DNA from: Actinomycetota bacterium
Lineage (GTDB): Bacteria; Actinomycetota; Acidimicrobiia; Acidimicrobiales; Poriferisodaliceae
Reading direction: 5' to 3'
DNA: 15,564 nucleotides
Assembly: GCA_002731665.1 (NCBI GenBank)
Contig: PCCJ01000099.1
Span: 1-15,564, forward strand
A model generated the notes under the pieces. The model worked only from the letters and a program-made list of their open reading frames with translations, did no database searches and had not been told where the DNA came from. The position numbers and the translations under genes were made by a program. Shown here in pieces: positions 1 through 7,779 of this stretch (position 1 is its first letter; each line of letters starts with the position of its first letter).

Positions 1-609
1 AACAAATTGTCGAGCACACAAATAATCGGCGGCCACGGCACATCTGATGGAAATGGCTATTGGCTGATAGGACACCGAGGGGGCATTTTTGCATTCGGAA
101 GTGCCTATTATGCGGGTTCAATTAATGCTTCGGCTACAGCCCCTGTAGGAGCTTTCGCATTCGATAGCGTTAACAAAGGCTATTGGCTTGTGACCAAAAA
201 TTCGCCAGCTGTTCCCAGCAATTCAGGCATCGGCAAGCGAGCAATTTTCTCAAATCGGTTACACCGCGTGTGGTTAGTAAACGACGACGAAACAGTGCAT
301 AAAAGTTATCTTGTCAGCGGAAAAGCAGATACGCCTATACCAGGTGACTACAGCGTTTTTTCCAAATCTCGGCGCACTGTCGCTGGCCATGACGATATCT
401 CAATGGAATATATGGTTCGTTTCACCTGGGGCAATACTCAGGCAATTGGTTTCCACAGTATTCCAAATGGCGGTAATGGAGAGCCGCTTCAGACTGAAGC
501 TCAACTAGGCACCTACAGATCAGGGGGCTGCATCAGATTACGGAATGACCAAGCTAAAGAGCTATACGACTGGATGCCGGTAGGGACGCCCGTCATCGTC
601 ACAAATTAA
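1..609 (+). CDS. L,D-transpeptidase (YkuD domain) with N-terminal GGIFAFG-type repeats, 5' end outside window
   Basis: Likely a secreted enzyme that makes 3-3 cross-links in peptidoglycan or anchors proteins to it. The reading frame is open to the window edge, so the start is missing; the TTG at 7 is only the first possible start codon inside the window. Numbering from that TTG, residues 18-61 hold two units of the 'GYWL...GGIFAFGSA..AGS' repeat often found in wall-associated actinobacterial proteins. Residues about 79-199 form a YkuD-like domain, with His150 in IGFHSIP and the nucleophile Cys175 in RSGGCIRLRN, followed by the usual ending VGTPVIV. The common SHGC motif reads SGGC here, a tolerated variant in the family. 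The gene converges on the mechanosensitive channel gene with an 18-base gap. The family call is firm; the substrate is not known. Confidence 0.85.
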   Translation, partial: NKLSSTQIIGGHGTSDGNGYWLIGHRGGIFAFGSAYYAGSINASATAPVGAFAFDSVNKGYWLVTKNSPAVPSNSGIGKRAIFSNRLHRVWLVNDDETVHKSYLVSGKADTPIPGDYSVFSKSRRTVAGHDDISMEYMVRFTWGNTQAIGFHSIPNGGNGEPLQTEAQLGTYRSGGCIRLRNDQAKELYDWMPVGTPVIVTN

Positions 610-627
610 AATATCTGAGCATGATTG

Positions 628-1752
628 CTAATCATCGGTTCCAGCTTTTGAGATTCCGTATCGATCTTCAAAACTAACTCGTGTCGGCTCATCATCGGTT
701 TCCTCACTCACATCTGATTCATTTTTGAGCCATACCGTTCGTTGAGGGAACGGAATCTCAATGCCTTCTCGATCAAAAGCCTCTTTTATTCGCTTTCTTA
801 ATAGCCTCCCAGTCCCCCATTGTTCCGAAGGCTCAGTCTTCACTGACAGCCGAATGGTCACAGCATCAGCACCGAAATTTTGAACACCCGCTACGACAGG
901 CTCTTCGATAATCGTTGCCTCTTGGCGTTGCTCTTCCCACAACCCATCAGCTACTTCTTTAATTGTTTCCATAGCTAGGTCAAGGTCCGTGTCATATGCA
1001 ACGTCAATATCTAGAATCGCACGCGCCCAAACTTGCGACATATTACCCACTCTTCGAATTTCACCATTAGGGATGTGCCACAAAGTCCCACTCACATCTC
1101 TAAGTCTCGTTGTTCTCAAGCCAATTGATTCAACGGTACCAGTTGCCTCACCCGCATTGATCACATCGCCTACTCCATACTGATCTTCTATCAACATGAA
1201 AATGCCGCTGAGAAGATCGCGTACTAACGACTGGGCACCAAACCCTATGGCCACACCCAAAATTCCAGCTCCAGCTATAAGCGGACCCAAGTTGATATCG
1301 AATTCGCCGAGCAACATCATTAGCATGACGGCACCAATGCCCGCAGATGCAACGCTCTTAAAAAGTACCCCTAATGTTTTAGCCCGCTGACGAGCCCTTT
1401 CAGAACGCTCATGCAAGGCAGAAAGTTTTCTCGCCAGTATGTCTCGACGTATTGCGGTACCAGTTGACTCAACTTCCTCAACCGCGCCCTGCTCATCGAC
1501 TTTACGCTCCTGCATCAATCGCTCAATCAATCCATCGATTCCGCGATGAACAATTCTTCGTACAACCAACGCTAAGACAACAATCAAAATGATTTTGACC
1601 GGCTTATCCACAAGAAAGCCGGCCAAAGCAGCCATATCCGAGCTATCCGTTAGTTCAAAAATTTTCTGACAAAGCCAATCAGCATCAATCCCGCAAGCCT
1701 CTTGAAGTTCAGTCTGCCCATTTGTGGTGTTTAAGTCAGTCACATCTAACAT
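628..1752 (-). CDS. MscS-family small-conductance mechanosensitive ion channel
   Basis: A membrane channel of 374 residues that would open under membrane tension to release solutes during hypo-osmotic shock. Hydrophobic segments lie at about residues 52-69 and 128-150, and the pore-lining helix at about 155-185 is rich in Gly and Ala (GAGILGVAIGFGAQSLV), as is typical of MscS TM3. It is followed by the beta domain signature DQYGVGDVINAGEATGTVESIGLRTT (read in two parts, residues 190-198 and 203-215) and HIPNGEI at 226-232. The C-terminal third is the soluble cage domain, ending in an acidic tail. An ATG start at 1752 leaves only 36 bases to the divergent crotonase gene, so the two promoters must overlap. 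The family is clear; ion selectivity and which paralogue it is cannot be told. Confidence 0.92.
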   Translation of the reverse strand: MLDVTDLNTTNGQTELQEACGIDADWLCQKIFELTDSSDMAALAGFLVDKPVKIILIVVLALVVRRIVHRGIDGLIERLMQERKVDEQGAVEEVESTGTAIRRDILARKLSALHERSERARQRAKTLGVLFKSVASAGIGAVMLMMLLGEFDINLGPLIAGAGILGVAIGFGAQSLVRDLLSGIFMLIEDQYGVGDVINAGEATGTVESIGLRTTRLRDVSGTLWHIPNGEIRRVGNMSQVWARAILDIDVAYDTDLDLAMETIKEVADGLWEEQRQEATIIEEPVVAGVQNFGADAVTIRLSVKTEPSEQWGTGRLLRKRIKEAFDREGIEIPFPQRTVWLKNESDVSEETDDEPTRVSFEDRYGISKAGTDD

Positions 1753-1788
1753 CCTAGGATTTAGTTAGCGCATCTAGAGGACAACCTG

Positions 1789-2601
1789 ATGACAAACAGC
1801 AATCATCTAACTACAATCCCTATCGTGAGCAAACATTCTGACGCCGTCATCTACGAAGTTTCTTCCGGAGTTGCAACAATTATTTTAAACAGACCCGAAA
1901 ATAAGAATGCTCTTAGCGTTGAGATGATCAACGCCATCGGAGATTGCTTTGATAAAGCTCAAAACGATCCAAGAATACGAGTTATTTTGTTCACAAATAA
2001 TGGTAACACCTTCTGCGCTGGAGCCGATCTCAAAGCCGCTGCACCAGGAGTTGTCCAACCTGAGGCGCGACATACGTTTACGAAAATTCTCGATGACATA
2101 ATGGAATCACCGAAGCCGGTAATCGGTTCAATCGCCGGCCATTGCACTGGTGGAGGCGTTGGCTTAGCAGCAGCTTTTGATATTTCTGTTGCGGCTGATG
2201 ACATAATTTTCGGCTTCACAGAAGTCCGAATTGGAGTCGCACCAGCAGTTATTTCTGTTGTCTGTCTACCAAAACTGAGACGCGCCGATGCGAGTGAATT
2301 GTTCTTAAGTGGAGAAAAGATTCCAGCTGAAAGAGCAGCATACATAGGTTTGATCAACCAAGCTGTTCCTCGTTCACAACTTGATGTTGTCGTATCAGAA
2401 ACTATCGGTAAAGTTGTGAAAGGCGGACCAAATGCCCTTGCTGCGTCGAAACAGCTAGTCTCGAAAGTGCCACAAATGCAGCGAAGTGAAGCCTGGGAAT
2501 GGACATCGCAGCTAAGTCAATCTCTGTTCAAGTCAGAGGAGGCTCAAGAAGGAATCGGTGCTTTCAAAGACCGGAGAAACCCCAACTGGGTGCCAAAATA
2601 G
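1789..2601 (+). CDS. Enoyl-CoA hydratase/isomerase (crotonase) family protein
   Basis: A cytosolic acyl-CoA enzyme of 270 residues. The start ATG has AGAGG at 1776-1780, eight bases upstream. Oxyanion-hole segments of the crotonase fold are visible: CAGADLK at 76-82 and the glycine run GGG at 121-123 in HCTGGGVGLA. Of the two glutamates of classical enoyl-CoA hydratase, the second is kept (Glu145 in FGFTEVRIG) but the first position is Gly125. This pattern is common in branched-chain and methylglutaconyl-CoA type hydratases, and in other crotonases with a single acid/base residue. The C-terminus KDRRNPNW matches the family (E.KR.P.W). It is divergently transcribed from the channel gene. Substrate unknown; leucine or isoprenoid breakdown is possible but not shown by context. 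Confidence 0.88.
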   Translation: MTNSNHLTTIPIVSKHSDAVIYEVSSGVATIILNRPENKNALSVEMINAIGDCFDKAQNDPRIRVILFTNNGNTFCAGADLKAAAPGVVQPEARHTFTKILDDIMESPKPVIGSIAGHCTGGGVGLAAAFDISVAADDIIFGFTEVRIGVAPAVISVVCLPKLRRADASELFLSGEKIPAERAAYIGLINQAVPRSQLDVVVSETIGKVVKGGPNALAASKQLVSKVPQMQRSEAWEWTSQLSQSLFKSEEAQEGIGAFKDRRNPNWVPK

Positions 2602-2829
2602 TCGCAACCTGATTAGCTCGTAAGTTTCCTTCGGGCACCCGGGTCTGCACGACTCCAATAGCTAGTCACCAGTTGTCTAAACTAATCAACGGCTTAGTCA
2701 GCTATTAGAAATTACGTTTTGATTTATCAACGATTGCGTTTGATTCAGAGCACCGCGACAGAGACCGCCAACGAGTCTATCTCTCAGCTTTTACACACTA
2801 CTTAGTTATACCCGCTTAACGAACCACCA
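2602..2829. other. Intergenic region between the two crotonase genes, no clear gene
   Basis: A stretch of 228 bases with no convincing ORF, tRNA or strong terminator. There is a weak GC-rich inverted patch near 2633-2643 without a following T-run. The absence of a recognisable ribosome binding site just before 2830 suggests that the downstream start is either internal or leaderless. The promoter of the second crotonase gene presumably lies here, but no box could be assigned with confidence. Confidence 0.4.
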
Positions 2830-3648
2830 ATGGCCCGAGGAATGGTTGTACGATTTCTTGCTGTGGCAGGACAGATACATATTGAACGTAGCGGCTATGT
2901 CGGCACAATTATTCTTGACCACCCTGAACGCCACAATGCGATAAGCGCAGACATGTGGATTGCGCTTAAACATGCAGCTGTCGACCTTGGCGATGATGAA
3001 ATGATTAGGGTTATCGTTATTAGAGGATCTGGCGAAAAAGCATTCGCAGCCGGAGCTGATATCAGCCAATTCAGTGAAAAACGGCAGAATAGCGAATCAA
3101 ACGATGGCTACGATGACGCTACTTCCGAGGCTTACGAAGCACTTAGCAATTTACGTAAACCGCTGATAGCGATGATCCATGGGTATTGCATCGGCGGAGG
3201 GCTAGCAGTAGCTCTCTCTGCTGATATCAGGGTTGCATCTGACGATGCCCTTTTTACAATTCCAGCAGCACGCTTAGGACTCGGCTATGCGACTGCCGGT
3301 TTAGGCAAATTAGTGCAACTGATAGGTCCATCTGCTGCCAAACGTATTATGTTTCTGGCCGACCGGTTCGGGGCAGATGAGGCTTTGTCTATAGGCCTAA
3401 TCAACCAAGTTGTACCCAAAGCTTTGTTGGGGGAACACGTAGCGGCCTGGACAGATCTTATTTCTTCGAATGCACCTCTCACCATTGCTGCCGCAAAAGC
3501 TTCGATTAATGAGTGGTTGAAAGATGAGACAACTAGAGATTTCAAGGCTGTGGATAAAATGATTCAAGCTTGTTTTGACAGTGCTGATTACCAAGAAGGC
3601 GTAGCCGCATTTATGGAAAAGCGGAAACCTAGGTTTAATGGCCGATAG
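2830..3648 (+). CDS. Crotonase-family protein lacking both hydratase glutamates
   Basis: A protein of 272 residues with a complete crotonase fold: HPERHNAIS at 31-39, the oxyanion-hole motif FAAGADIS at 72-79, and GYCIGGGLAVAL at 118-129. Against classical enoyl-CoA hydratase both catalytic glutamates are replaced, by Ala126 (GGGLAVA) and Ala146 (FTIPAARLG). The IPAARLGLGY signature marks a widespread subgroup that is usually named enoyl-CoA hydratase by similarity alone. It may be an isomerase, a decarboxylase-like enzyme or a thioesterase-like crotonase. The ATG at 2830 has no upstream Shine-Dalgarno; alternative starts are ATG 2842 or GTG 2863, the latter giving an N-terminus closer to relatives (AGQIHIERSG). 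Its 3' end lies 18 bases from that of rsgA, convergent. Family sure, reaction open. Confidence 0.85.
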   Translation: MARGMVVRFLAVAGQIHIERSGYVGTIILDHPERHNAISADMWIALKHAAVDLGDDEMIRVIVIRGSGEKAFAAGADISQFSEKRQNSESNDGYDDATSEAYEALSNLRKPLIAMIHGYCIGGGLAVALSADIRVASDDALFTIPAARLGLGYATAGLGKLVQLIGPSAAKRIMFLADRFGADEALSIGLINQVVPKALLGEHVAAWTDLISSNAPLTIAAAKASINEWLKDETTRDFKAVDKMIQACFDSADYQEGVAAFMEKRKPRFNGR

Positions 3649-3666
3649 AACAACGGAGCAATCGAC

Positions 3667-4707
3667 CTAAGGTCGCGCATCACGACGATGGCGTTTACTC
3701 CTTTCATAAATCTCGATTTGAGTTCGCAACTCTTTTAAATCGTGCGATAAATCCTGATATGCACTTATCCTTGACTCGCTTATGAGCCCGCTTGACAATG
3801 CTTCCAAAACCGCGCATCCAGGCTCTTCGTTATGAGAACAATCAGAGAAACGACAAAGGTCTACAAACTCAGATATCTCAGGAAACACAAGGTTTAAACC
3901 ACTCCCATCCCATAGTTGAAGTTCTCTCAAACCTGGAGTATCAATCACAACACCTCCTGCGTCTAAGGCAAACATTTGACGTCGTACTGTTGTATGCCTG
4001 CCGGTTCCATCAGCTCGGACTTCACCAGTTCTCACTATGTCTTCACCGAGCAAACGATTAACTAGGGTTGATTTGCCCACACCGGAAGAGCCGGTCAAAG
4101 CAACCGTAAGGCCATCCCCAGTAATTTCTTGTATGCCAAGTCCTTCTGACCCATGAATACCGCAGGTTTCGAGCACCTCTAATTCGGGGTACTGAGTTCG
4201 AACGTAGTTAGCGCGTTGAACCGTTCCCTTTAGATCCGATTTATTTACGATAAGAACCGGCACAACTCCGCTGCTGAATGCTGTAACTAAATATCGTTCT
4301 AACCGACGTTCGTCGAGTGGCTGATCGGCAGAAGTGACTATGCCGAGGATGTCTACATTAGTAGCAACGATTTGTGGTATCGGCTCTTGCTTTGGGGACC
4401 GCCGAATAATGATGGAGTCACGTTCTAAAATTTCTGTTATTAAGACACGCCGATCGTGTCGAGCATTCTTAGTGTGAATTACCCAATCACCGACTGCTGG
4501 ATAGTCCAGTTGGCTTAGTGCTGAATCTCTGAGGCGAGTATCAAGAGCGGCTTCTCGCTGTCCTGTCTCGCCCATAATTTCGTATGCGCCCCGATGTTCA
4601 ACAGACACACGGCTAACGGAATAACCACTATCTATTTCTGGAAATTTTTTTTGAGAAAAATTCCATCCCAGTTCGATAGCTGACCAAACCGGCGAAAAAT
4701 TATCCAC
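3667..4707 (-). CDS. rsgA: Ribosome small subunit-dependent GTPase A
   Basis: A circularly permuted GTPase of 346 residues that acts in late maturation of the 30S ribosomal subunit. Motif order is diagnostic: an N-terminal OB-like domain with VGDWV at 72-76, then G4 NKSD at 155-158, then G1 (P-loop) GSSGVGKS at 206-213, then G3 DTPG at 256-259. A C-terminal zinc finger follows, with Cys285, Cys290, His292 and Cys298 as ligands. Start is GTG at 4707; it overlaps the end of the solute-binding protein gene by eight bases, so translation is probably coupled. It is the last gene of the long minus-strand series that begins at the cobalamin riboswitch, an unusual neighbourhood for this housekeeping gene. 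An additional promoter of its own inside the upstream gene is possible. Confidence 0.95.
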   Translation of the reverse strand: MDNFSPVWSAIELGWNFSQKKFPEIDSGYSVSRVSVEHRGAYEIMGETGQREAALDTRLRDSALSQLDYPAVGDWVIHTKNARHDRRVLITEILERDSIIIRRSPKQEPIPQIVATNVDILGIVTSADQPLDERRLERYLVTAFSSGVVPVLIVNKSDLKGTVQRANYVRTQYPELEVLETCGIHGSEGLGIQEITGDGLTVALTGSSGVGKSTLVNRLLGEDIVRTGEVRADGTGRHTTVRRQMFALDAGGVVIDTPGLRELQLWDGSGLNLVFPEISEFVDLCRFSDCSHNEEPGCAVLEALSSGLISESRISAYQDLSHDLKELRTQIEIYERSKRHRRDARP

Positions 4708-6529
4708 CGTTAAGCCAAACCTCTGAGTAACGCCCTACACCTGCTATCTGCCCCAAAACTGAAGTGCCTTCAGGAAGTGTCCATATGCCTAATCCTTCGA
4801 TCGAAGAGTTTCCAATCAAAGCTGAAGACAAGTAGTCCACGTAAATCAATGGAATTTTTGCGTTAAGCAGAAGCATGATATTTTCCAGGATCAACAATCG
4901 ATCCTGAAATTTTCCCGTAGCGTTCATAGCCTCTACCAGCGAGAGCAAGTCATCGCCTTCCATGTTCGAGACGTTTAGTGGAGAAGTCTTAACCAGACCA
5001 AGGAAAGCTTCTATCTGGGCACCTGGATCAGACTCTCCACCTACTCTCCAGCAGCTCGCTTCGAAATCACCCTTAAACGAAGGTTGATCCGTAACTGACC
5101 CAAGAACTCTTTTTATTAACGCGTTGCGACCCACTTGTTCCAGCGTTACATCTACCAAACCTGTTGCTTCCCATTGGCTCTTTAACGAGCGAGTCATATT
5201 AGCTAGCTGCAGATCGTCAGTACAAAGCAACGTCACTGCAATTTTTTCGCCGGTCAATCGCCTATCGGAACGCTTAGGATCCTGAACGTACGCAAGTAGA
5301 TAGTCTTTAGCTTTACTCATATTAGCTATAGGCCACGCACGTGTCACTACCTCTGAATACCATCTGCTATCCGGACTCATCCATTGAGCTGCTAATGACG
5401 TATCAGGGTTACTGGACGCTAGTCGGCCAAGTTCTTCTTGGTCTGAAGAAAGCAGTAAGCCCTGTCTCACACGCATATCATTCGTGGGGCTCTCTAAAGT
5501 GTTGAACAAGATTACTCCAACATTATCTTCTCGTCGCGATATTACAGTCAGCTCAGACTCTCGCGCTTGGCTGATAGCTAACGCAGACCTTGTTTGAAGG
5601 ATCTGGCCTTCTCCTTCCAACAAAAACTCTAGCCGAAGACGTTCATCGGCAATCTGGCGGAAAGTTATCTCCTCTAGATACGGCAGCTGAACTCCCCTTT
5701 CATCCTTGCGCCAGTAACGAGGATTAGACCTTAGGACAATGGGCGCTCCCGGACTCCAACCCTCAAAAGTAAACGGACCTGTTCCTACCGGATTAAACGT
5801 GAACTGTTCCTCGCTCAAAGAGCCTTTTTCTAGTAAAAATACTCGTCCGACCGGCCCCGCTAAGACATTTAACAACGTCGGGTTAGGTTCACTGAGTTCA
5901 AACAACAATGTTGAGTCATTAACTACATTGACGCTAGTGATTCTCGCATCACGGAGAAGCCCGCTTGTAACTTTTCCGCTCTTTACGTAATCGTCATACC
6001 CTTTCTTAAAAACCGATGCTTTCAAAGGAGTACCGTCACTAAACATAAGCCCAGAGCGCAGCTCCACAGTCCATTCCGTGTAGTTGTTATTATGATTAAT
6101 TTTTTCTGCTAGGAACGGGACAACAGAACCGTCTGGAAGAACTACGGTCAATGTTTCCACGACTTGGTCCAAAACATTTCTACACGCCCAGGCACAGATA
6201 TTCTCCCATGGGGCCCATCCACTAAATGGAGATAGATCATCTTGAAGCAAGACAGTGATTGCTCCACCGGATTGAGGACTGAATTCTTTCTGCCCAGAAA
6301 TTCCAGTAGTCATATCCTTCGGGACATCAAGGATTCCTGAATTCGATTGCGCGTCATCATCCAAAACTATTTTCGGAACGGCTGTAGCTTCTGAATCAGA
6401 GAATTCAGCTTCAGACGTACATCCACTGGCTACGACCAGCACCACACAGACCAGTTTCGCTATCCGGCCATTGACGAAATATTTCTTCAAGTTGTGTGAC
6501 TCAGGCTTGCTTCCGTCACTGTCGATCAT
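4700..6529 (-). CDS. Family 5 extracellular solute-binding lipoprotein (ABC transporter, peptide/nickel type)
   Basis: A binding lipoprotein of 609 residues, expected on the outer face of the membrane. From the chosen start, residues 22-36 form the hydrophobic signal core and VVASGC (32-37) is the lipobox with Cys37 as the lipidated residue. Family 5 hallmarks follow: WTVELRSGLMFSDGTPLKAS at 153-172 and FNPVGTGPFTFEGWSPG at 245-261, then RSNPRYWR at 267-274. I prefer ATG 6529 because GAGG lies five bases upstream and its A is the last base of the preceding stop (TGATG); an in-frame ATG at 6547 would overlap the thioesterase gene by 19 bases with a weaker ribosome site. No permease or ATPase of the Dpp/Opp type is nearby, so the transport partner must be elsewhere. 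Ligand unknown: peptides, metals or another solute. Confidence 0.85.
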   Translation of the reverse strand: MIDSDGSKPESHNLKKYFVNGRIAKLVCVVLVVASGCTSEAEFSDSEATAVPKIVLDDDAQSNSGILDVPKDMTTGISGQKEFSPQSGGAITVLLQDDLSPFSGWAPWENICAWACRNVLDQVVETLTVVLPDGSVVPFLAEKINHNNNYTEWTVELRSGLMFSDGTPLKASVFKKGYDDYVKSGKVTSGLLRDARITSVNVVNDSTLLFELSEPNPTLLNVLAGPVGRVFLLEKGSLSEEQFTFNPVGTGPFTFEGWSPGAPIVLRSNPRYWRKDERGVQLPYLEEITFRQIADERLRLEFLLEGEGQILQTRSALAISQARESELTVISRREDNVGVILFNTLESPTNDMRVRQGLLLSSDQEELGRLASSNPDTSLAAQWMSPDSRWYSEVVTRAWPIANMSKAKDYLLAYVQDPKRSDRRLTGEKIAVTLLCTDDLQLANMTRSLKSQWEATGLVDVTLEQVGRNALIKRVLGSVTDQPSFKGDFEASCWRVGGESDPGAQIEAFLGLVKTSPLNVSNMEGDDLLSLVEAMNATGKFQDRLLILENIMLLLNAKIPLIYVDYLSSALIGNSSIEGLGIWTLPEGTSVLGQIAGVGRYSEVWLNGG

Positions 6530-6999
6530 CAGTGCCTCGATCGCCATTCTTCAGGCCACAAATTTTCACCAAAATGCCAGTCATCTGTTCGAAAGGTAAT
6601 TCCCGTTGCTGATCCAACTAATTTTTCGGCAACATGAAGTTCAAGACGATAATTAGCAAATCTTCTTGTACGACTGGTTTCACTTGCTGTCGCTATAACT
6701 TCTTCACCTTGAGACACTCCTCGGTGGTAACCGATATCAATTTGCACCGCTAATGCCTTTCTGCCGTAGCCATTTGCAGCAAACGACATAGCAATATCCC
6801 CCAAACTAAATAAGATACCGCCGTGGCCGCCGCCAAGAAAATTCGTTTGTCTTTCAGTGATAAATGCACTCACGGTTGCAAAACCTGGACCCCACGTAAT
6901 GACTTCCGCATCCAGGCTCGCCGCAAACGGATCAGACCGAAACATTTGATCTAATTTTAGCCGACCATCATTTGGTAACTCTGCGTCTGATTTTGTCAC
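6529..6999 (-). CDS. PaaI-like hotdog-fold acyl-CoA thioesterase
   Basis: A small cytosolic enzyme of 156 residues that should hydrolyse acyl-CoA or aryl-CoA thioesters. The single hotdog domain covers about residues 20-138. The PaaI signature is clear: Asn53, then GGHGGILFSLGDIAMSFAAN at 57-76, with Asp68 (LGD) in the position of the catalytic Asp of PaaI; E. coli PaaI reads CHGGQLFSLADTAFAYACN here. The C-terminal strand ATGITFRT also fits. Start codon GTG at 6999; no good Shine-Dalgarno is seen, so the start is less sure. It lies 27 bases after cobS and shares one base with the next gene (TGATG). The link to B12 genes is positional only. PaaI enzymes normally rescue CoA in phenylacetate catabolism, and a PaaC-like fragment lies at the far edge of this window. 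Confidence 0.85.
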   Translation of the reverse strand: MTKSDAELPNDGRLKLDQMFRSDPFAASLDAEVITWGPGFATVSAFITERQTNFLGGGHGGILFSLGDIAMSFAANGYGRKALAVQIDIGYHRGVSQGEEVIATASETSRTRRFANYRLELHVAEKLVGSATGITFRTDDWHFGENLWPEEWRSRH

Positions 7000-7026
7000 G
7001 TGCGCCAGAGTACCTCGATAAATTCT

Positions 7027-7779
7027 TTATACACATTCACAAGCACTGCCAAGGACCCCAACTGATACCAAAACAACAACCATTTGGCTGACTTGTGCAA
7101 CTGCACCTAATGAATCACCAGAGATACCACCTATCGATCGATATGACCACCCTCGAATAATTAAGGCCGGTGGGAGACAGCACAATGTCAATATCAATCC
7201 CGATAGCCCAAGCAGGCCAAAAGTTAAAATACTTCCAGCCAGTATCCCTATGGAAGCGCGCCAAGGACTCAGATCTAAGACATACGAAACTCCTAAGCCA
7301 GATACTTGCGCGGGCCGAGAAATCAACATCACGAGCACGGCAGATGCGCGACCTAAACTAGATGCAGCTACGGCTACTTTGAACCCATCGAGAGGCGACA
7401 AATTCGCTAGGGAAGCTATTTCTAAAAGAAGAACCAATACCAACGCACTCGTTCCGTAGGTACCTAACCGGCTATCTTTCAAAATCTCAAGACGGCGCTC
7501 CACAGTAGCTCCTCCTGGAAAAGCGTCCGCAATATCGGCCAAGCCGTCTAAATGGAATGCACCAGTAACGACCACGCCTAATGCGATAGACGCAGTTGCA
7601 GCTATGGTTCCAGGCACTATCTGACTAAGAAACCAATACGAAGCTCCTACGAGTACTCCAACCAGCGCACCGACCATTGAGAACCATGGGACTGCACGAC
7701 TCAGCTCAGGCATTTCTTTTTTACCAATGGTGATCGGGACGCGGGTGAGAAAAATTACAGCTGCTCTAAAGTTTCTCAC
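7027..7779 (-). CDS. cobS: Adenosylcobinamide-GDP ribazoletransferase (cobalamin synthase)
   Basis: An integral membrane enzyme of 250 residues that joins alpha-ribazole (or its phosphate) to adenosylcobinamide-GDP, the last assembly step of adenosylcobalamin. Seen: the N-terminus with FLTRVPI at 10-16, the conserved FHLDGLADIADA at 75-86 (Asp-rich, metal/GDP site) and RLEILKDSRLGTYG at 96-109. Several hydrophobic segments follow, including about 32-55, 61-75, 112-126 and the C-terminal stretch 229-245. Start codon is GTG at 7779, with AAGGA six bases upstream, inside the end of cobT (14-base overlap), so the two are probably translationally coupled. The order cobO-cobU-cobT-cobS matches the nucleotide-loop pathway. 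Confidence 0.95.
   Translation of the reverse strand: MRNFRAAVIFLTRVPITIGKKEMPELSRAVPWFSMVGALVGVLVGASYWFLSQIVPGTIAATASIALGVVVTGAFHLDGLADIADAFPGGATVERRLEILKDSRLGTYGTSALVLVLLLEIASLANLSPLDGFKVAVAASSLGRASAVLVMLISRPAQVSGLGVSYVLDLSPWRASIGILAGSILTFGLLGLSGLILTLCCLPPALIIRGWSYRSIGGISGDSLGAVAQVSQMVVVLVSVGVLGSACECV

Noticed and set aside
621..635. Inverted repeat ATGATT-GCT-AATCAT between the convergent transpeptidase and channel genes
   Set aside because: The stem is AT-rich and only six pairs, with no T-run on either strand, and it overlaps the channel stop codon; not enough to call a terminator.
2625..2660. A tRNA-like look (GC-rich patch followed by CGACTCCA)
   Set aside because: No acceptor stem, T-loop consensus or anticodon arm could be arranged.
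3663..3675. Palindrome CGACC-TAA-GGTCG at the convergent crotonase/rsgA junction
   Set aside because: Only five pairs, no T-run, and it includes the rsgA stop codon; probably chance.
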